Source: Halocaridina rubra
Taxonomy: Eukaryota > Arthropoda > Malacostraca > Decapoda > Atyidae
Reading direction: 5' to 3'
NCBI GenBank assembly: GCA_037179515.1
Contig: JAXCGZ010017026.1
Coordinates: forward strand, 1-64,000
Length of the DNA: 64,000 nt
Numbering within the stretch: position 1 is the stretch's first letter; every line of letters begins with the position of its first letter. This document shows, in pieces, positions 52,137-64,000 of this stretch. A model generated the notes under the pieces. That model was given only the letters and a program-made list of their open reading frames with translations, was not told the DNA's origin and ran no database searches. The position numbers were made by a program, and so were the translations under genes.

Positions 52137-55061
52137 TCACACCTTGAAAGGCTCATTTATAGTAAAGAGTTCGATATCGTAGCATTTTTCAAATAAGTCT
52201 GTTTTCAGTTTTTTCTTGAATTGCACCACATCTTCACTGTCTTTGAGTAGCGCTGATAATTCATTATATAATCTTGGAGCACAATATCGACAGGTTCTAC
52301 TACCTATATTTCGATTAGATCTTGGTTCATGCAGTCTATATTTGTCATTTGCATGTCTCACTGTGATGTTTGTTGCAAGTTCAAAAGGGACTCGGTACTC
52401 ATGTAAGTATTTCGGTTCTCCGGTCTTTAATGTCTTGTAGGTTAGCAAACAGATTTTGTATACAATTCTTGCTTTCATCGGCAGCCAATGCAATTCAATC
52501 AGTGTCGGTGTAATTCTTTGACGTCGCCGTGTGCCTTTTATTAATCTTGCTGCTTTATTTTGAATGATCTGAAGTATTTTTTAAGAAATTGTTGGGCAAA
52601 CCATAGTAAAGGGAATTTCAATAATCTAATCTAGATATTATATGGTTATGAGCAAGCGTATTTAGGGTATCTTCATTTAAATACTTTTTGATAAATGCAA
52701 TATTTCTAAGATGATAATTACATGTTTTTACTATAATCAATATCTGATTTTTCATAGTTAAAGTATTGTCAGTAAAAAAGCCCAAGTTTCGCACGACTGG
52801 TACCAGTTTGATTTTGGATGCTCCAATCTGCATATATTCTAATTGTGCCAAGTTTTTCAAGGTATATTCTGTCCCAAATAACATGCATTCAGTTTTTATC
52901 ATCATTCAGTTTCAATTTCTCTTTAACCATCCAGTTTTTTATGTCAACCATTATTTCATTAATCTTATTAGTAGTGGTCTGAATGGTAGTTATCGCAAAA
53001 TAGTATTGAGTATCATCAGCATACAATTTAAATTCAACATTATGTTTTTTAGAATCCACGATAACTCAATTGTATAAATATTACGTAATGTAGGACCCAA
53101 GACACTACCCTGTGGTACCCACTTATTTATATCCATTATATTAGATTTTGCATTCGATATTTTAACTATAGCTTTTCTATTTTGTAAAAAGCTTTCGTGC
53201 CATTTATATGCATTTTCATCTATGCCAATAGATTTCAAGTCTCTAAGAAGATACTCATGGACAGCTGTATCAAATGCAGCACTGAGGTCAAGCATTATCA
53301 ATATTCCACACTTTTCATTGTCAGACATAGTAATCATATCATTCATAATAGAGCAAACTGTTGTTTCTGTCGAGTGATTTTCTCTGTAAGCTGATTGATT
53401 TTCTGGTATGATATTGATGTCTCTAAGGTGAATCCATAATTGATCATTAATTACAGTTTCAATTATTTTTTTATGAATATGACAAGTTTGATATCGACCT
53501 GAAAGAGCCTAAGTCATTATGATCACCTTTTCCTTTATAGGTTGGTTTAATGCATCCTAATTTTTCACTTTTCGGAAATTTAGATTGTCTTATACTCATG
53601 TTTACAATTTTGAGGTAGAAATCATATATTAAGCTTATATTTGAAGCATCATTAACATCTTTTATCGGGAATGGGTCATTTTCACAATATGTACACTTTA
53701 CCAATTACTTTTTTTAGATCATCCATGTTTAATTCCTTGAATTTATTTAGCTTTTTATATTCCGATTTTGGCATAAATGATGTATCTATAAAATTTATAT
53801 CCGTAAAACTTCTAGAAATCATTTCTGTTTTATTATCAAAATATATAGCAAAATTATTTGCCAATTTCTTTGGGTTATCACAGTTATTTGGCAGAACTTT
53901 TTCTTGTTTTATGCCTACTAAATCCTCTAAATTCTTATGCATCCGTTTTGTATCCTTATTTTTCGACTCTTTGTTGTAATATGTTCTTTTAGTTTTTTCA
54001 ACCAAACTATTATATTCATTTCTTGCTTTAATGTATAGTTCTCTTGTTTCCCTTGTTTTAGCTCTTTTCCACTTATCTTCCACGTTATGTCTCTTTCTTT
54101 TTGCTGTAAGTAATTCTTTATTGAACCACATAGCCTTGTCTTTAATTATTATTTGCTTTTCAATTTTGGGGTATTTCTCAGTATAAGTTTCAGAGCACAG
54201 TCTATTACTTTTATCAACATAGCAGTCAACACAGGAATTACTATGTATATCAAATAGACAATCACAGCTTATGTTTTCATTATTGATTTTCATTATACAG
54301 TCATCAATAAATTCCCTTGCAACAAATCTCGATTTATCTCTATAAATATTTTTTGTTTCCATATAGATTTAGATTTCTCGAAATCAACACAAAAAATAAT
54401 TAATTTATGCACTGGTGAGACTGAAAAATCAGGCTCAACTTCAAGTGTTTTTATTAGGTTAGGATCTTTATAATGTATTACCAGGTCTAGTATATGATCA
54501 TGCATTGTTGTAGGGTCTGTCACACTGTTCATTAAGTTGTGTGTTTCAAGAAGTTCAATAAATTCTTTTTCATTATTCCTGACCTCATCTAGTCTTAAAT
54601 TAAAGTCACCACAAATGAATACTGTTCTCAGATCATTTATTGTATCTAACAGATTCTCAAATTCTTCAAGAAATTTCTTTTCACTTCTATTAGGTGGTTT
54701 ATAAATCGCAATTATTCGTATGAGTTTATTATTGAATAATAATTCTAAATGTATGTACTCAAAAGTTTCAAAATATAATTGATTTTTTATGATTATTTTT
54801 GAAAAAGACTTAGAAATCAAGATACCCACTCCACCACCTATTCTCTTCTCTCTGGGTAACTGATAAAAATTATGTGTTGCTGACTTCATTTCTTTAATTT
54901 TTGAGTTATCCCTCACATCACCCCTATAGCCAAGTTTCAATCAAAATACATATATCTAGTTTAAGTTCATTTATCAAGCTTCTAATTTTAATAGTTTTAT
55001 TGCCCACTGATTGAATATTTATTAGACTACATGATATATTATTAGTTTTCTTAGATGCCAT
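52137..55061 (-). pseudogene. LINE ORF2: endonuclease plus reverse transcriptase, frameshifted
   Basis: Start ATG at 55061. The APE endonuclease shows SLINIQSVGNKTIKIR and LIETW, a frame change near 54935, RIGGGVGILISKSF, IIAIYKPPNRS, FICGDFN and HDHILDLVI; the SPVHKLIIF region is where SDH is expected. In the reverse transcriptase, IMLDLSAAFDTAVHEYLL has the first catalytic Asp and VPQGSVLGPTL lies near 53.11 kb. The FADD box is not recognisable. The C-terminus MHWLPMKARIVYKICLLTYK is near 52.48 kb. At least four frame changes. Confidence 0.82.
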
Positions 55062-55145
55062 GATCGGTTTTGATTTTTTATTCTTGACAGTTCATCCTTA
55101 TAAATTGGACATTTAATTTCCATTGTCCTGTGGGGTTAGTGTCAT

Positions 55146-56446
55146 TTAATCCTTTCTTTGTACAATTTGTGCATTTTTCCACCGTAGTTTCTTGACATAT
55201 TCTTTAAGTTTATGATCTCTTCCACACTTTGCACATACCTGGTTTTTATTGCATCCATTTGCTCTATGTCCAAATTCTTGGCACTTGAAACACTGAAAAA
55301 CTTTGTAGGTGTCAAATACTTTACTTCTTCCATACATTGTATGCAACATATCATCACGAATGAAGATTTGTTTTCTTATTTCAGGGCTGCATTTTATGAT
55401 AAGATGATATCTATCATCTTGTTTTGCATTCAATTTCTTGACAATTTTAAAATCATCATCTTTAAAAAGTGTTTGAATCCATGAATTCTTCTTGACTATG
55501 TTGTCTACAATATCTTCTTCATCTTCTTCTTTGGAAACGTTACATACCTTAATTTTTGGCTTAAGCTTATTCTTTTCATTTACTGAGATGTTAGTCTCTT
55601 CTTTGTTGTCGTCAATTTCTTTCTTAGCATCCTCCAGTTTTTCTCTGTCTATAAAATTTACAATCAAGTGACCATCCTTTGTTTCTTTCACTTCATCAAC
55701 TTGTGTTTTTATCTTCATTATCTTCTTTTTGTTTTCTGCTGCCTTTACTTTCTCATCCATAGATTTTATCACAAGCATATTCTTAGTTTTCAACTTCTCT
55801 GAGTAAGTTTTCATTGTCGTGTCTTCATCAGATTTCTCGTTACTTTTGTTGTTGTGGCTAACTTTCATATCAATTTCTAATATGTGTTGTTTTAATTCTT
55901 CATTCTGTTGACATAGGCTTTCCATTTGTTTAAATAGGCCTTCTATGAAATTCTGTTGCTGTTGCATTTGATCCATTACTTGTTGTAATAATTCAGCATT
56001 TGCATGGCAATATTCCCCTTGTAAACCTTTCATTGATTTGTTTTTCTCACATCCAAAACATTTGTACATAAACCTTGTACCGTTGATAACATTCGTGCCA
56101 TAATTCCCCAAACCAGAACAATGTTCCTCATAATGATCCCACTTCTCACAAAAGTTACAGATAATACCCTCATAGCAACTGTTCTGCAATGCCCACATAA
56201 CACAGCATCAGCAGAATCTGCTGACTCTTCAAGTAAAAGGTTTGCCTTTGCCATTGTTATATTTGCTCTGAGTTTTGTTTCACTTTTTCCTTTTAACGCT
56301 TTTTCATTTTTATACTCTATGCAAGTAGATACAAGTTCATCTATACAATCATCAATGCTAATTTGTTTCTTTTTTGTTGGCCTCTTATCTTTTCTTTTAA
56401 ATGTTTTCATATTGTCCACCACCACAAGGGTGGTGGTTTTAAGCAA
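55146..56446 (-). pseudogene. LINE ORF1: PHD-like and zinc-knuckle protein with one frameshift
   Basis: RNA-binding partner of the LINE. The first frame (from 56413) reads basic KTFKRKDKRPTKKKQISIDD and ends LCGHC. Across a frameshift near 56190 the second frame continues CYEGIICNFCEKWDHYEEHC and YKCFGC; together these make a PHD-type Cys/His pattern. A coiled-coil Q/E-rich segment follows (LLQQVMDQMQQQQNF). The end has CFKCQEFGHRANGC and CAKCGRDHKL, two CCHC-like knuckles. Lengths fit ORF1 of CR1-group elements. Confidence 0.8.
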
Positions 56447-56756
56447 CCACTACAACTAGTCTTTCACTCTATTTCAGTTAATGATATCACTAATTAACCC
56501 TAATGTATTGATTTTCACATTAGTCGATACTTATAATCACTCTATTGCAGTTTTTCAGAACTTATTTTGTCCAAAGTTAATAAAAATCACTAGAATCACG
56601 AGCTCCTTCAAAGGTGCATCCACTCTCAGACATAGCCAGTAAAAAAATTCCATGGTTAAATACTGCTCATAATCTCATTACATACCTTATTGTTGATCTT
56701 TCTGGTTAATGTCATCAGTCATGAAATATAAATGGGCCTTAGTTATTTCCATGTCT

Positions 56757-58640
56757 TCAGCAGGTGGTTTCAAAAGTTCTTTTTGCATGAAACATCCCAG
56801 CTAATGAATCTGTGGTCAAAGAATTTCTCGTTTGTGTTTTCTTTAAGTTCACTTGTGAAAAAACTATTTCCACGCTTGCACTTGAATGGGGCAAACATAA
56901 TGGATTTTTCATGAAATTTCCAACAAGTGGAAACAACAGTGTTTCATCACCTTTCTTCAAATTGCCAACTGATTGCCAAAACTTATAAACACCAATATCA
57001 GGCATTATGTTTACTTCAGTGTTTCTAAGCAAGCGCCACTCTCGGTCTAATTCATTTAATTGATTTTCAGGAACTATATTTGAGAAATTTGCTGCCAAGA
57101 GGGCAATAGATGGAACAGTTTTCATTAGTATACTTTGCGGATCCAAAGCCTGAGGTTTGTGAGAACTTGGCTGCTAATATTGAACCTTTTCAAAATCTGG
57201 GATGTATAAGACATCGAAGTCTAAAAGCATCCAGCTGCTGCATATAGATGTCTTTACATGTCTGGAGTTATGCAACCACCCGACCTCCAAGATACACATC
57301 TGCCAGTGGCAGGAAATTGGAAGGGTCTCTTATTCTCACAGATGATAATTCTGTGGATTTAAGGTAGCTTGGTTTTAAATAGCATTCAAGTATGGTATAT
57401 AGGGCTGCATTGACTCTGCTGTGAAGGGCATAAATCTTCGGATTTTCAGCTTGCATCTCTTTGTTCAAGTCATTAAAGATGGGTAACACAAAATCAAGAA
57501 ATTCTAAATATGGTTTGCTGAATGGATCACTGAGTTTCTGAAGTATAGATTCAGCTACCAGAAGCCTATCTTCCAATGAAGCTTGGGTGAAAAATAGTTT
57601 CATAACTGGAAGTTGTTCAAGCAACCGTTTTACAGCACTATGCAGAGATAACCATCTTGTCTGACAGGGGTGTAATAGCTTGGTGCAGTTTCACATTAGT
57701 GAATTCCTGGTATTCTTTAAAGACTGCAGTCTGTTTTGGTGACAAAAAGTAATTGTAAATATCTCGGGTCATATCTTCAATCCATCTTGGCAATGATTTG
57801 CATGCATATGATGCACAAAGATGATAAGAGTGGCAAACGCACTTTATTATAAACAAGTTTGGTATGTCATTTTTTTAATAGCGATGAGAATGAATGATTA
57901 ACTCCCATCATTACACTGGCCCCATCTGCAGCAAATCCTATCATGTTTTGCTTGTATGGGATATTTTCATCAGCAAACACAGATTTGACACAATCATAAA
58001 GGCTGTTAGCAGTAGTACTTTCCAAGGGAACAGGTGTTAAAAACGAATCTTTAATGCCTTCTGGTGTCGCAACTCTAGCAACAAGGGCAAGGTGTTTCGT
58101 GCACCCCCTGACATTAGATTCATCTACCATTAAGGAAAAACTATTTCCTCTGAGAAGGTCAAATAACTTATTTCCGTTGTACGACCAAGAACATTCTTCA
58201 CAACAGCTGTACATTTTGTTCTACAACATTCATTTTCTTTACCACTTTTGGGTCTGAACATATGACTTTCATAGCTGCAACAAGTTTATCAGCAACCAAA
58301 TAGGGAAGGTTAAGTTCACTTATCACAGCAGCAAATCGTATTTCAGCTTCCTTCACTTTTTTACTCACATTTTTTTTCCACTGACACTAGGCATATAAAG
58401 TACACTCACTGAATGTTGAACACTTTCAACATTCTTAATATGCTTGGCCCCTGCAGAATTTTTTTCTATCTCAGATTTCCCAGCTTTCCCATCGGAATTA
58501 CACAGTTTGCAGTGAAAATACATAGGGCCTTTACTACTTTTTGTTAACCAACTTCTAAATTTGGGATCATTCTCCCACTTTTCGATGTATTTTTGTGTGT
58601 ATGGTAGGCGTTTGCGCTTAGCTGGAGGGGTAGACTTATC
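56757..58640 (-). pseudogene. hAT transposase pseudogene
   Basis: The N-terminal part is open from about 58640 and reads KRKRLPYTQKYIEKWENDPK, then a zinc-finger-like CKLCNSDGKAGKSE with later His. After a frameshift near 58170 comes SFSLMVDESNVRG (catalytic Asp), CTKHLALVARV and GFAADGASVMMG (second Asp). Further shifts near 57860 and 57630. The C-terminal hAT dimerisation region is CLPHSSASVEIVFSQVNLKK then TQTRNSL near 56.83 kb. It resembles the vertebrate-domesticated hAT/zinc-finger group only in general layout. Inactive. Confidence 0.85.
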
Positions 58641-58828
58641 TAAAACAATAATCTCCTAAGAGAGACAACAGCACTTCCACACCAAACACACATTTTCCGG
58701 CAACTACGGTGCTACGCACTAGAACACTACTCCAAAGCTCTTTGTTAAGGAAGACGAGCAATCATACAGTGGACACACGTCTAAAACGAGCCGAAACGGA
58801 TGATCGTTCAGGAGCAAGACAACTGCAG

Positions 58829-58830
<2 letters not shown>

Positions 58831-58857
<27 letters not shown>
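58831..58857. repeat. (CT)n microsatellite
   Basis: About 13 CT units inside the hAT 5' region. Confidence 0.9.
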
Positions 58858-58861
<4 letters not shown>

Positions 58862-59151
58862 CAATGTATTTTTCAATTTTTTCACCTTAATTGCCACATA
58901 GAGTAAAAATATAGAGAATTAGAATAATAATAGCCTAGTTTTCCAGAATTTAGCTAGATCTTCCCTCCCTCTTTTCTGGAATTTCCCTAGATTTTAGTGA
59001 ATTTTCAAGTTTCTTCCCTGTTTCCCTGTACCCACTTGAATTTCCCTAAAACAAGGAAGTTTCCTTGTACCTGGCAGCACTGGGTGGTGTTCAGATGCAA
59101 ATCCCACTTACAAGGGTCGCGTCAAATTGTGATGGATACGTTTTCTGCACT

Positions 59152-59152
59152 C

Positions 59153-59206
<54 letters not shown>

Positions 59207-59226
59207 CGTTATAATTATTATTATTA

Positions 59227-59292
<66 letters not shown>
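59152..59292. repeat. (ATT)n microsatellite
   Basis: About 47 ATT units with a few substitutions, adjoining repeat U. Confidence 0.96.
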
Positions 59293-59295
<3 letters not shown>

Positions 59296-60398
59296 CTTTG
59301 TGCATAGTAACAAAGATCCAAATATACACTTTTCGTGTTTCCACTACATTAACATGAGAAACCCATATTTATTTTCCTCCAAAAATGGAAATAAAATGTA
59401 TTTCTACTTTGCAAACATGGTTCCCGTTGTGCAAAAGTAGCATCTGTTGTTCATAGAATTCTGAATAGGTTATCTGAGTGCTTACCTAATTGTGTTTACG
59501 GGAAAGAGCCCAAAGCTCGTATCTTCCCGTCTCCTGATCGGTTCTATTTTAGACTTAGTCATACTTATCATACCTGTCCTTAAAACTATGGATTGAGATA
59601 GCATTAACTACCTCCTCGCTTAGCCAATTCCAATTATCAACTACTCTTACACTGAAAAAGTATTTCCTTACATCCTGCAAAGAAGTTTTCTTACGAAGCT
59701 TCAAACTATGACCTCTAGTTCTAGAGCCAGCCATATCAAAATATCGATCCCTATCCACTCTATCATAACCATGAAGGAATTTAAAGACTGTCACCATATC
59801 CCCCCCCTCACTCTTCTAGCTTCGAGTGATGGTAAGTCTAATTCCCTCAGCCTCTCATCATAACTGAGACTGCATATTTCTGGCACCAGTTTCGTGGCAT
59901 GTCTTTGAACTTTTTCAGGCTTAGCTATGTGCTTTTTCAAGTGCGGATTCCAAAAGGGGGCTGTATATTCCAGTTTTGGCCTCACATAGGTTACATAAAT
60001 ATTTCTGAACATTTCCTTGTCCATGTGCCTGAAGGCTACCCTTACATTTGATAAGAATGCATATGCTGCCCTTACTATGCCATTTATATGTATTTCTGGA
60101 GACAAATTTGCCAGTATGTTTACTCCTAGATCTCTCTCATTTTCTGTCTCTTGAAGTTGTACTCCAGCCACCGAGTAGTCAAGCTTGGGCCTTCTTGCAC
60201 TCGTACCCATTCTCATTACCTTACATTTTGAAGTATTGAATTTCATTAGCCACTTTTCTGACCACTCATGCAGATTATTTAGATCCTCCTGAAGTTCTCT
60301 ACCATTGTTCTCGTTTTTTACTTTCTTTCTGTGTCTTGATGATTTCAAATGGCATGACGCTTTAGCAAAATTAATAGAAAAAATGTGTTAATGCATGT
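59289..60398 (-). repeat. Dispersed repeat U, copy interrupted by LINE C2
   Basis: 59289-59480 and 60331-60398 are the two halves of the sequence found intact at 49497-49793, inverted. Confidence 0.78.
59481..60330 (-). mobile_element. CR1-like LINE copy C2, 5'-truncated
   Basis: Begins just past FADD (KVKNENNGRELQEDLNNLHE) and runs to [10 protein letters not shown] near 59557, then 3' sequence cccgtaaacacaattagg. A small insertion near 59804 (ccccccctc) shifts the frame, giving two pieces. Over 95% alike to C1 by eye. The boundaries are fixed by the empty copy of repeat U. Confidence 0.9.
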
Positions 60399-60403
60399 AT
60401 ATT

Positions 60404-61270
60404 CTTTCATTAACCCCCATTCCTCCTCTAACTCCCCAACTTCTCTTTCTTTCACCCTGTCATATGCCACTTTCAACCTGTCCAAATATTCCTGTCTCTT
60501 CTCTGGCTTTTTCAACTCTTCCACCTTCACCATTTCCCTTCTACATCCTCCCACACTATTTCCCCATTCTTTTGCTACTACCACTTTTGCTTTAACCAAA
60601 AAATGATCAGACATCCCAGCAGCCACACCCCTAAATGCATGCACATCTTTCACTCTACCAATCATGCTCTTTGCTACCAACACATAATCCATCAATGTTC
60701 TTTCTTTCACTCTTCCATTTGCCACTCTCATCCATGCATACTTATTTATTAACTTCTTCTTGAAAAAACTATTACCTATCACCAACTCTTGCTCCACACA
60801 CATATATCTAAGAGTCTCTCGCCACTCTCATTCCTACTTGGTACCCCATACTTTCCTACAGCACCTTCTACCTCACCATTCTGGCATTCAAGTCACCCAA
60901 CACAACTACATAGTTTCTACTCAGACCATCCACACAGCTAATTAACTCATTCCAGAATTCATCCCGCTCTTCCTCACTTCTCTCACATCCTGGCCCATTC
61001 GCACTAACAAAAGCCCAACATTCCCTACCTATCCTAGCCCTCACCCACATCAGCCTAGATGACATTTCTTTCCATTCTACTAACTTATTTACCATCCATT
61101 CACTCAGCAATAATGCCACACCTTCTCTTGGTCTCCCCCTTTCATCCGCAGACACTCTACCTGTCACATCACCAAATGCCTCTTCTCCTTTTCCTTTCAT
61201 CTTCGTCACACACAATGCCAATACATCCATCCACCTCCTACCAAACATATATCCAATCTCACTCACCCAC
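60404..61270 (-). mobile_element. Endonuclease fragment of another LINE (RTE-like)
   Basis: Two frames on the minus strand. About 61260-60880: FGRRWMDVLALCVTKMKGKG, SRLMWVRARIGRECWAFVSA and LGDLNARMV (APE motif). About 60803-60405: VEQELVIGNSFFKKKL, MDYVLVAKSMIGRVKDVHAF and GMSDHFLVKAKVVVAKEWG, where SDH is the catalytic motif of APE-type endonucleases. A frameshift and a stop lie near 60850. Possibly the same family as the RTE tail at 15.2 kb, which has no overlapping region to compare. Confidence 0.75.
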
Positions 61271-61276
61271 CCACCC

Positions 61277-61361
<85 letters not shown>
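61269..61361. repeat. (CA)n microsatellite
   Basis: About 45 CA units with one T substitution. Confidence 0.95.
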
Positions 61362-62144
<783 letters not shown>

Positions 62145-62163
62145 CCTTATGCAGCCATAACCA

Positions 62164-62167
<4 letters not shown>

Positions 62168-62245
<78 letters not shown>
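62168..62245. repeat. (TA)n microsatellite
   Basis: About 38 TA units, separated from the preceding array by 27 bp of unique sequence and followed by GTGTGTG. Confidence 0.96.
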
Positions 62246-62246
<1 letters not shown>

Positions 62247-62254
62247 GTGTGTGT

Positions 62255-62547
62255 GTGATTACCTAATTGTGATTACCTAATTGTGTTTACGGGAAAGAGC
62301 CCAAAGCTCGTATCTTCCCGTCTCCTGATCGGTTCCATTTTTAGACTTAGTGATACTTATCATACCTGTCCTTAAAACTATGGATTGAGATAGCATTAAC
62401 TACCTCCTCGCTTAGCGAATTCCAATTATCAACTACTCTTACACTGAAAAAGTATTTCCTTACATCCTGCAAACAAGTTTTCTTACGAAGCTTCAAACTA
62501 TGACCTCTAGTTCTAGAGCCAGCCATATTTCTAGAGCCAGCCAGTCA
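62255..62547 (-). mobile_element. CR1-like LINE copy C4, 3' fragment
   Basis: Has two units of gtgattacctaatt, then the C family 3' end up to the codons for [10 protein letters not shown]. The stretch tctagagccagcca is duplicated at the break (62511 and 62529). Confidence 0.88.
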
Positions 62548-62558
62548 GGGGTGTGTGT

Positions 62559-63107
<549 letters not shown>

Positions 63108-63284
63108 GTTCCGGTTTTACGTCACGGACTCCCTTATCAACCAAGGGCTAGGACGGTTGCCTTCTTGCGAAGGACTTGTTTTGGCAGATGTAATCCTTGC
63201 GCTGAGTGCATGCCTTTGCTAACCTCAGACCGTGACGGGGCGCGAACCCTCGACCTGACGCCTCAGAGTCGGAGACGCTACCGA

Positions 63285-63288
<4 letters not shown>
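63108..63288 (-). mobile_element. tRNA-derived SINE, family T copy 2
   Basis: Matches the copy at 30715-30925 (cacggactccctt, ttgcgaaggacttgttttg, ggggcgcgaaccctcgacct, gacgcctcagagt). It lacks the last bases of the A box and ends directly at (TA)n. Confidence 0.7.
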
Positions 63289-63369
<81 letters not shown>

Positions 63370-63431
63370 CATACATACATACATACATACATACATACAT
63401 ACATACATACATACATACATACATACATACA

Positions 63432-63467
<36 letters not shown>

Positions 63468-63575
63468 TATATACATACTACATACATACATACATACATA
63501 CATACATACATACATACATACATACATACATACATACATACATACATACATACATACATACATACATACATACAT

Positions 63576-63665
<90 letters not shown>
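63289..63665. repeat. Compound microsatellite (TA)n-(CATA)n-(TA)n-(CATA)n-(TA)n
   Basis: TA to about 63364, CATA to 63460, short TA, CATA 63474-63575, TA to 63665. Confidence 0.96.
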
Positions 63666-63668
<3 letters not shown>

Positions 63669-63689
63669 GTTTCCACTAACAGTTAGGTT

Positions 63690-63846
63690 TTTTCTCTTGT
63701 CATTGGGATCAATCGGGCAACTGATCATTGAGAATGTGTGGCTGAAGAATTAAGACTGGATACCATTCCTAACGTCCTCCACAGTGGTCTTAATAGCTGG
63801 TCTGTCAAGTCTGGAGTCAAGCACTCTAACCACTTAACAATGCAGG
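63690..63846 (-). mobile_element. tRNA-derived SINE, family S copy 5
   Basis: On the minus strand the head is gtggttagagtgcttgactc, then gacgttaggaatggtatcca and gtcttaattcttcagcc, parallel to copy 2 at 4.7 kb. Confidence 0.55.
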
Positions 63847-63847
63847 T

Positions 63848-64000
63848 GTGTGATCACCTAATTGTGTTTACGGGAAAGAGCCCAAAGCTCGTATCTTCCC
63901 GTCTCCTGATCGGTTCCATGTTAGACTTAGTCATACTTATCATACCTGTCCTTAAAACTATGGATTGAGATAGCATTAACTACCTCCTCGCTTAGCCAAT
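63848..64000 (-). mobile_element. CR1-like LINE copy C5, 3' end, runs off the window
   Basis: Identical in layout to C2: cacctaattgtgtttacggg, the stop region near 63940 and the codons for NWNWLSEEVVNA at the window edge. Confidence 0.9.

Larger units (their letters stand above)
52110..56460 (-). mobile_element. Nearly full-length two-ORF LINE (CR1/L2 group), decayed
   Basis: Order on the minus strand: ORF1 (56446-55146), then ORF2 from ATG 55061 with endonuclease and reverse transcriptase to about 52137. Several frameshifts. It differs from the CR1-like C family and from jockey-like family A in protein sequence. Confidence 0.82.
51999..59082 (-). mobile_element. hAT transposon with a nested LINE
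   Basis: 14-bp terminal inverted repeats: CAGTGCTGCCAGGT at 51999-52012 and its complement ending at 59082. Flanking 8-mers gttgttgt (51991-51998) and ggtggtgt (59083-59090) match at 6 of 8 positions, as expected for an old 8-bp target duplication. Near both ends the word aatttccct recurs (52029, 52051, 58980, 59039), a possible transposase-binding site. The transposase is on the minus strand at 56757-58640. A LINE fills 52110-56460. Confidence 0.82.

Noticed and set aside
59091..59344. Poly-Asn or poly-Ile frames over (ATT)n
   Set aside because: Microsatellite artefact.

Overview
This window looks like nuclear DNA of an animal, most likely an arthropod and plausibly a decapod crustacean. 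It is AT-rich, has many long (TA)n microsatellites, one split gene with GT..AG introns, and a dense mixture of LINEs (jockey-like, CR1-like, RTE-like), pogo/Tigger and hAT DNA transposons and tRNA-derived SINEs. There are no operons, Shine-Dalgarno sites, rRNA genes or CRISPR arrays. The species assignment is inference from repeat composition; no database was consulted.

Host gene. Reading splice signals and phases by eye on the minus strand gives one multi-exon gene. It has a 5' leader and ATG at 33821, then coding exons at 19986-20057, 17884-17922, 8620-8653, 7303-7479, 6453-6526, 4953-5006, 4863-4905, 1960-1992 and 935-972. All ten segments have AG/GT borders and their phases chain without conflict into 205 codons of a lysine-rich, probably nuclear protein that I do not recognise. 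Its introns hold nearly all the transposons between 1 and 33.7 kb.

Layout. 1-9 kb: exons, small repeats, tRNA-derived SINEs and one broken jockey-like LINE. 9-17.8 kb: a pile-up of jockey-like LINE copies in alternating orientation, with an RTE tail inserted between a 15-bp target duplication. 17.8-20.4 kb: exons 2-3 and a diverged duplicated block. 20.4-23.8 kb: a long (TA)n, then 11 tandem 275-bp units, each with a tRNA-like Pol III A box and B box. 24.2-30.1 kb: a Tigger element with an intact 592-aa transposase, interrupted by a CR1-like LINE whose 631-codon reverse transcriptase ORF is open. 30-33.7 kb: SINEs and a decayed second Tigger lineage. 34.2-48.1 kb: seven internally deleted relatives of the intact Tigger, mixed with a second short TIR family and joined by (TA)n tracts; two deletion junctions are each shared by several copies, and one copy carries foreign coding-like sequence. 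48-52 kb: mostly unique sequence with SINEs. 52.0-59.1 kb: a hAT element with TIRs and a degenerate 8-bp duplication, hosting a nearly complete two-ORF LINE. 59-64 kb: four more CR1-like copies, an endonuclease fragment of another LINE and very long (TA)n/(CATA)n arrays.

The elements interact: the intact Tigger is a candidate source of transposase for the deleted copies, LINE machinery probably moved the SINEs and the coding-free LINE-tail elements, and TA target duplications of Tigger elements coincide with (TA)n arrays at most element ends.
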